From Actinophytocola sp963727495 (GTDB lineage Bacteria > Actinomycetota > Actinomycetes > Mycobacteriales > Pseudonocardiaceae): a stretch of DNA of 64,000 nucleotides. Where the stretch lies: positions 2,108,001 to 2,172,000 of the forward strand of contig CAVSGQ010000006.1 of the NCBI GenBank assembly GCA_963727495.1, read 5' to 3'. The translations under genes and the position numbers were made by a program. The notes below the pieces were generated by a model. That model was not told where the DNA came from, made no database searches, and worked only from the letters and a program-made list of their open reading frames with translations. Shown one piece after another: positions 60,360 through 64,000 of the stretch (its first letter is position 1; each line of letters opens with the position of its first letter).

Positions 60360-61216
60360 TGCTGGACGGGATGGCGCTGGTCGACGCGCACGTGCACGCG
60401 CCGCGGCTGTCGACGCTGAAGCCGGCGTGGCGGGAGTGGGCGGTCGAGTTCGCCGGGCGCTACGACTGGCGGCGCGCCTACGACGACGCCGGCGACCCGG
60501 TGCCGGCCGCGCTGGACGAGCTGTTCGAGTCCGAAGGGGTGGACCGGGCGCTGCTGTTCTGCGAGTACAGCCCGCGGGCCACCGGCATCCAGCCCATCGA
60601 GGACAACCTGCCCATGGTGGAGCACAACCCGGTGCGGTTCCGGCTGGTGGCCAACGTGAACCCGCACCTGCACCACCCGGTCGCCTCCGAGGTGGAGCGC
60701 CAGCTCTCGCTCGGCGCGGTGGCGCTGAAGATCCACCCGGTGCACGGCGCGTTCGACCCGTCGGACAAGGAGCTCTACCCGGCCTACCAGGTGTGCGTGG
60801 ACCGCGGCGTGCCGGTGATCGTCCACACCGGATCGTCGACGTTCCCCGGCTCGCGGGCCCGCTTCGGCGACCCGGCGCGGATGGTGGACGTGGCCGAGGA
60901 CTTCCCGGCGTTGGACCTGGTCTTCGCCCACGGCGGGCGCGGGTGGTGGTACGACGTGGCGGCGTTCCTGGCGCTGGCGAAGCCGAACGTGTGGCTGGAC
61001 GTGGCCGGGCTGCCGCCGAAGAAGCTGCCGGACTACTACGCCCGCTTCGACCTCGAGCGGCTGGCCACCCGGATGGTCTTCGGCACCGACTGGCCGGGCA
61101 TCCCCGGCGTGGCCCGCAACGCCCGCGCGCTGGCCGGCCTGGGCCTGCCGGACGACGTGCTGCGCGGCGTGCTGGCCGGCAACGCCGCCAAGCTCTTCCC
61201 CGGCCTCGGCATCTAG
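60359..61216 (+). CDS. Amidohydrolase-2 family TIM-barrel protein
   Basis: 285 residues. Metal-binding N-terminal DAHVHAPRL (HxH), Lys in ALKIHPVHGAF, then VIVHTGSSTFPG, VFAHGGRGWWYD and FGTDWPG (final Asp). This is the layout of amidohydrolase-2 hydrolases and decarboxylases such as the ACMSD/2-pyrone types. ATG 60359 overlaps the ligase TGA. Its place in the box operon suggests hydrolysis of a benzoyl derivative or decarboxylation of an aromatic acid; neither is standard in known box clusters. Confidence 0.8.
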   Translation: MLDGMALVDAHVHAPRLSTLKPAWREWAVEFAGRYDWRRAYDDAGDPVPAALDELFESEGVDRALLFCEYSPRATGIQPIEDNLPMVEHNPVRFRLVANVNPHLHHPVASEVERQLSLGAVALKIHPVHGAFDPSDKELYPAYQVCVDRGVPVIVHTGSSTFPGSRARFGDPARMVDVAEDFPALDLVFAHGGRGWWYDVAAFLALAKPNVWLDVAGLPPKKLPDYYARFDLERLATRMVFGTDWPGIPGVARNARALAGLGLPDDVLRGVLAGNAAKLFPGLGI

Positions 61217-61248
61217 CCCCATCCGGCCCCCGCGCCCCCGAGCCGACC

Positions 61249-61320
61249 CGTGGCGTCGGCGAGTCGTCCCGTGGCGTCGGCGAGTCGTCCCGTGGCGTCG
61301 GCGAGTCGTCCCGTGACGGT
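61249..61320. repeat. 21-bp tandem repeat, three copies plus a partial
   Basis: A 21-bp unit beginning CGTGGCGTCGGCGAGTCG repeats exactly at 61249, 61270 and 61291, with a decayed fourth start (CGTGACGG) at 61312. It lies in the 167-bp gap between the amidohydrolase and methyltransferase stops and is not part of a protein. Near-identity suggests recent slippage. Confidence 0.8.
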
Positions 61321-61383
61321 GGGAGTCGGGCGGTCAGGTGGGAGGTCGGCTCGGCTGCGTGGCGGGTCGGACGGCGGCGGGAC

Positions 61384-62085
61384 TCACCGGGCGAGCACCA
61401 GGTAGGCGAGCCCGAGCACGCCCCGGTAGGCGGTCAGGTACTCCCGCTCCCGCTCGTCGTGCCGCGCCGCCACCTCGGCCGCGCGCGGGTCGTGCGGGTT
61501 CGCCAGCAGCCACTCCCGCTGCCCTGCCCGGTGCCGCGACTCGAAGTCGTCCCACTCCCGCTGGTCGGCCGTGGTCAGGTGCAGCACCTGCCAGCCGGCC
61601 TCGCGGCACGCCGCCACCAGGTCGGCGAGCGGCAGGATGTCGTCGCCGAAGATCGCGTGCGCGGCCGGGGTGGGTGGGGCGGGCCAGCAGCCGTCGCCGA
61701 CGAGCACCCGGCCGGCCGGCACCACCTCGGCCAGCGCGGTGAGCATCGCGCGGCTGCCGCCGAACGCGTGCGACGAGCCGACACACAGCGCGCGGTCCGC
61801 GGTGCCGCGCCACTCCGCGGCCGGCCGCTGCACGAACTCGACGGGCAGGCCGCGCTCGGCCGCCGCTCGCCGCCCGCGGTCCAGCGCGGCGCGGTCGGTG
61901 TCCACCCCGGTGCCGCGGCCGCCGCGGGCGACCGCCCGCAGCAGCAACTCGCCCCAGCCGCAGCCGAGGTCGACGGTGTGCTCGCCGGGCGTCAGCCGGT
62001 CCAGCAGCAACTCGGCGTGGTCGCCGGCGAGCGGGGTGTTCCACGGCATCCGCGCGTACCGCGCGGCGGCGAGGGCGTCGGTCAC
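61384..62085 (-). CDS. Class I SAM-dependent methyltransferase
   Basis: 233 residues from GTG 62085. Motif I is TVDLGCGWGELLLRAVARGG, then TGVDTDRAALDRGR (motif II acid), ALCVGSSHAFGGSRAML and VLVGDGCWPAPP. N-terminal MPWNTPLAGDHAELLLDRL is typical of small-molecule methyltransferases. The start overlaps the stop of the GNAT gene, so both are made from one message. Substrate unknown. Confidence 0.82.
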   Translation of the reverse strand: MTDALAAARYARMPWNTPLAGDHAELLLDRLTPGEHTVDLGCGWGELLLRAVARGGRGTGVDTDRAALDRGRRAAAERGLPVEFVQRPAAEWRGTADRALCVGSSHAFGGSRAMLTALAEVVPAGRVLVGDGCWPAPPTPAAHAIFGDDILPLADLVAACREAGWQVLHLTTADQREWDDFESRHRAGQREWLLANPHDPRAAEVAARHDEREREYLTAYRGVLGLAYLVLAR

Positions 62086-62990
62086 GTGAGGTAGATCCTC
62101 TCCTGGGTGACGGGGTAGCCGGCGCGGGCGAACGTGGCCGCCATCGGGGTGTTGGTGGTGTCGGTCTCGGCGGTGATCTCCGCCGCGCCCTCCTCGACGA
62201 GCAGGTGGGTCGCCTCGAGCAGCAGGTCGTGGGCGTAGCCGTGGCCGCGCTGCTCGGGCACCACGCCGACGATCCCGATCACCGGCCCGCCGTGGTTGCG
62301 CCCGGGCACGGTGAGCCCCACCAGCTCACCGTCCACTGTGTACGCCAGCCGCCACCACTCGCGTGGCGACGGCATCCAGCGCAGGAAGTCGAGCTCGTCG
62401 CGCGCCGCCGCGTCCGGGCCGCCGCGGGCCGTGGCGCGCCGCTCGTGCGCGTCCAGCGACCCGTGCACGACCCGCCGCAGCACGTCGAGGATCGTCCCGT
62501 CGTCCGGTTCGGGCTCGAAGCGCAGCCGCCCCGGGCGTTCCGGCAGCCCGGCGTCGGGTGTCCAGGTGTACCGGAGCCGCTCGACGAACCGGCGCATGCC
62601 GGCCCGTTCCGCGACGTCGACCCGCGCCTCGCCGGCCGCGCGGACGGCCGGGTCCTCCCGCCAGCGGGGCGGCAGGACCAGGCAGTACTCCGTGCCGAGG
62701 CCGGCCTTGGTGAGGATCTCGACGGCGGCGTCGGTCTCGCCGCCGGCGAAGTCCAGCCAGTCCAGCGCGAGCGGCGCGGCGTCGTCGGGCCCGCCCCACC
62801 ACGCGGCACGGGCCACCACGCGGTCGCCGCGCAGTGCCACCCAGGTCCACTCGGGACGGTACTGGCGCTGCCGCGCCAGCGTGCGGTAGTCGCGGCCGGC
62901 CGACTGCACGCCGACCAGCGGCGGTTCGTGAAGGGAGAGGAACAGGTCCTCCTCGCCCGCGACGAGCGGGCGTACGACCAGATCGGTCAT
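62082..62990 (-). CDS. GNAT-family N-acetyltransferase
   Basis: 302 residues. The N-terminal half is a degenerate GNAT-like domain (PEWTWVALRGDRVVARAAWW). The C-terminal half is a normal GNAT with VDGELVGLTVPGRN, the acetyl-CoA loop IVGVVPEQRGHGYAHDLL and TNTPMAATFARAGY. Such two-domain GNATs modify small molecules or peptides. ATG 62990 lies 26 bp after the stop of a short ORF with a perfect Shine-Dalgarno; it is followed by the methyltransferase with GTGA overlap. Confidence 0.82.
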   Translation of the reverse strand: MTDLVVRPLVAGEEDLFLSLHEPPLVGVQSAGRDYRTLARQRQYRPEWTWVALRGDRVVARAAWWGGPDDAAPLALDWLDFAGGETDAAVEILTKAGLGTEYCLVLPPRWREDPAVRAAGEARVDVAERAGMRRFVERLRYTWTPDAGLPERPGRLRFEPEPDDGTILDVLRRVVHGSLDAHERRATARGGPDAAARDELDFLRWMPSPREWWRLAYTVDGELVGLTVPGRNHGGPVIGIVGVVPEQRGHGYAHDLLLEATHLLVEEGAAEITAETDTTNTPMAATFARAGYPVTQERIYLT

Positions 62991-63016
62991 CGTCGTGTGT
63001 CCTTCGGGTCGCGCGC

Positions 63017-63076
63017 TCAGCCCCGCGCGAACGCCCGAGCCGCGGGGTGGGAGCGCATGGTCGATTCGGTGAACAC
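63017..63076 (-). CDS. Possible 19-residue leader peptide upstream of GNAT-methyltransferase
   Basis: GTG 63076 opens a 19-codon frame (MFTESTMRSHPAARAFARG, TGA at 63019-63017). It is preceded by AGGAGGTGA, a full match to the anti-Shine-Dalgarno, 5 bp from the GTG. That is stronger than the site of any neighbouring gene. The stop lies 26 bp before the GNAT ATG. It could be a regulatory leader or a short translated peptide; it is too short for coding statistics. Confidence 0.45.
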   Translation of the reverse strand: MFTESTMRSHPAARAFARG

Positions 63077-63160
63077 GGCTCTCACCTCCTCTCGCTCGTG
63101 GGCGTGCCGCCGACCCAAGCACACCGGGCGGGCGGGCGTCCAGCCGTTTTCCGTCACCGG

Positions 63161-64000
63161 CTACCGCCCGGCCAGCTCCGCCCAGCGCCGCTGCGCCGGT
63201 TCGCGCCAGCGGACGTGCTTGTCGTTGAACAGGGCCGTCGCCGTGGTGCCGCTCCACTTCGGGGGGAGCAGCTCGGCGGGCAGCTGCGGGTCCAGGAACG
63301 GGAAGCGGCGCCACTCGTGCACCAGCAGCGTCTGCGCGCGCAGCACACCGTCCGGTGTGTCCGGTGCCAGCGTGGCGAACTCGGCGATGAACGCGTCGTA
63401 GCGTTGCGCCACCTCGGTCAGGTTCCACGCGCCGGCGACCATGTCGCGCTCCCGGCCCAGCGCGCCGTAGTTCGCCAGGAACGACATCGCCTGGCCGGAC
63501 AGGTCCAGCTCGTCCAGGATCAGCTTCGCGTCGGCCTCCGCCTCGGGGTGCGGGGTGACCCACACGCCGGCCGTCGGCGAGCCGAACCCGGCCCAGCTGA
63601 GCCGGGTCCGCAGCTTGTGCCGCAGGTCGCGCATCGTCTCCGGCACCGACACGAGCAGCACCAGCCACCGGCCGTCCCACCGGCGCTCGCCGCTGCCGAA
63701 GCCGTAGATCCGCTCGGCGCCCTCGGCCAGCAGCCGCCGGCCGGGCCGGGTCAGGCTCCAGCGCACCCGCCTGCCCACCCGGTCCGAGCTCAGCCAGCCC
63801 TCGGCCGCGGTCCGGGCCAGCGCCTGCCGGGCCGCCTTCTCCTCCACCCCGAACAGCGCCAGCACGTCGACGAGCGTCGCCGTCCACACCGGCCGGGCGT
63901 GCGGCAGCACGAACTCGCCGAGCACGGTCGTCAGCAGCGAGCGTGCGCTGCCGCCGCCGACCTCCCGCCGCCGGCTGACCACCGGCCGGGACACCGCCAT
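63161..64000 (-). CDS. PaaX-family transcriptional repressor
   Basis: 279 residues; the ATG is exactly at the window edge. N-terminal winged helix: SARSLLTTVLGEFVLPHARPV, then GVEEKAARQALARTAAEGWL as the recognition region. PaaX-C parts follow: WDGRWLVLLVSVPETMRD, RTRLSWAGFGSPTAGVWVTP and HEWRRFPFLDPQLPAELLP. PaaX proteins respond to aryl-CoA thioesters such as phenylacetyl-CoA. About 2 kb from the benzoyl-CoA operon it is a candidate regulator of that operon, but it may serve genes beyond the window. Confidence 0.88.
   Translation of the reverse strand: MAVSRPVVSRRREVGGGSARSLLTTVLGEFVLPHARPVWTATLVDVLALFGVEEKAARQALARTAAEGWLSSDRVGRRVRWSLTRPGRRLLAEGAERIYGFGSGERRWDGRWLVLLVSVPETMRDLRHKLRTRLSWAGFGSPTAGVWVTPHPEAEADAKLILDELDLSGQAMSFLANYGALGRERDMVAGAWNLTEVAQRYDAFIAEFATLAPDTPDGVLRAQTLLVHEWRRFPFLDPQLPAELLPPKWSGTTATALFNDKHVRWREPAQRRWAELAGR

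Noticed and set aside
62991..63160. Gap before the PaaX gene considered for a tRNA
   Set aside because: No cloverleaf or TTCGAATC-type arm could be placed; only the short leader ORF is supported.

Overview
The window is very GC-rich DNA from a high-GC actinomycete. The gene content (cholesterol/steroid catabolism, KstR-type operators, F420-dependent enzymes, WS/DGAT, PknB-type kinase, GT39 glycosyltransferases) fits the mycobacteria-Pseudonocardiaceae-Rhodococcus group. An Amycolatopsis-like organism is my best guess, not something the sequence proves. No rRNA, tRNA, CRISPR array, transposase or phage gene was seen, and no gap between genes exceeds about 215 bp.

1-33.8 kb is a large steroid-degradation region. 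It opens with an Ltp4/Ltp3-LLM-NTF2 operon (side-chain degradation) and a SDR/MarR pair. A divergent cyp125/fadA5 pair follows, then echA20-ipdA-ipdB-ipdC (opening of the last steroid rings), a WS/DGAT, ipdF-fadE30, an enoyl-CoA hydratase plus two acyl-CoA dehydrogenases, a Ser/Thr kinase and another acyl-CoA dehydrogenase. After a short non-catabolic stretch (sigma-like membrane protein, TetR, F420 oxidoreductase, YceI) come hsaA-hsaD-hsaC-hsaB (A/B-ring cleavage), a FAD dehydrogenase, and kstD-kshA-(small Cys protein)-kshB-chsH3-like (ring opening, 9alpha-hydroxylase). Two operator families are visible: KstR-type boxes at cyp125, fadA5, hsaA and kstD, and a second palindrome (core CCAAGCA-N2-TGCTT) at echA20, fadE30/ech and the 18.7-kb dehydrogenase. 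They match the expected two-regulator split of side-chain/A-B-ring genes against C/D-ring genes.

33.8-36.5 kb holds a Wzy-like polymerase and a GT4 glycosyltransferase of looser base composition. The polymerase frame has no stop of its own and abuts the steroid cluster. 36.5-39.6 kb has a RibD-like protein with its domains in reversed order, a cupin, a SIS protein and a frameshifted TetR gene.

39.7-47.7 kb is a surface-glycosylation and two-component locus: GT39, GT2-GtrA, a second GT39, histidine kinase, PhoP-like response regulator and a Pro/Gly-rich membrane protein. Direct repeats of a CACAGG-like 7-mer every 11 bp stand before the GT2 operon, the second GT39 gene, and in the promoter shared by the regulator and the membrane protein. 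This is a candidate self-contained regulon. Four genes between 38.9 and 46.3 kb carry single-base frameshifts (pseudogenes or sequencing errors).

47.7-55.6 kb contains a lytic transglycosylase, MFS exporter, Tat-exported M28 peptidase, Nramp-like transporter, AraC regulator, secreted protein and FxsA. Two copies of a ~166-bp inverted-repeat element bounded by TAGTGTC lie exactly between convergent genes (20.9 and 51.7 kb).

55.7-61.2 kb is a compact aerobic benzoyl-CoA (box) operon: boxC, boxB, benzoate-CoA ligase, amidohydrolase, with no boxA nearby. A methyltransferase, a GNAT protein behind a possible 19-residue leader ORF, and a PaaX-type regulator close the window.
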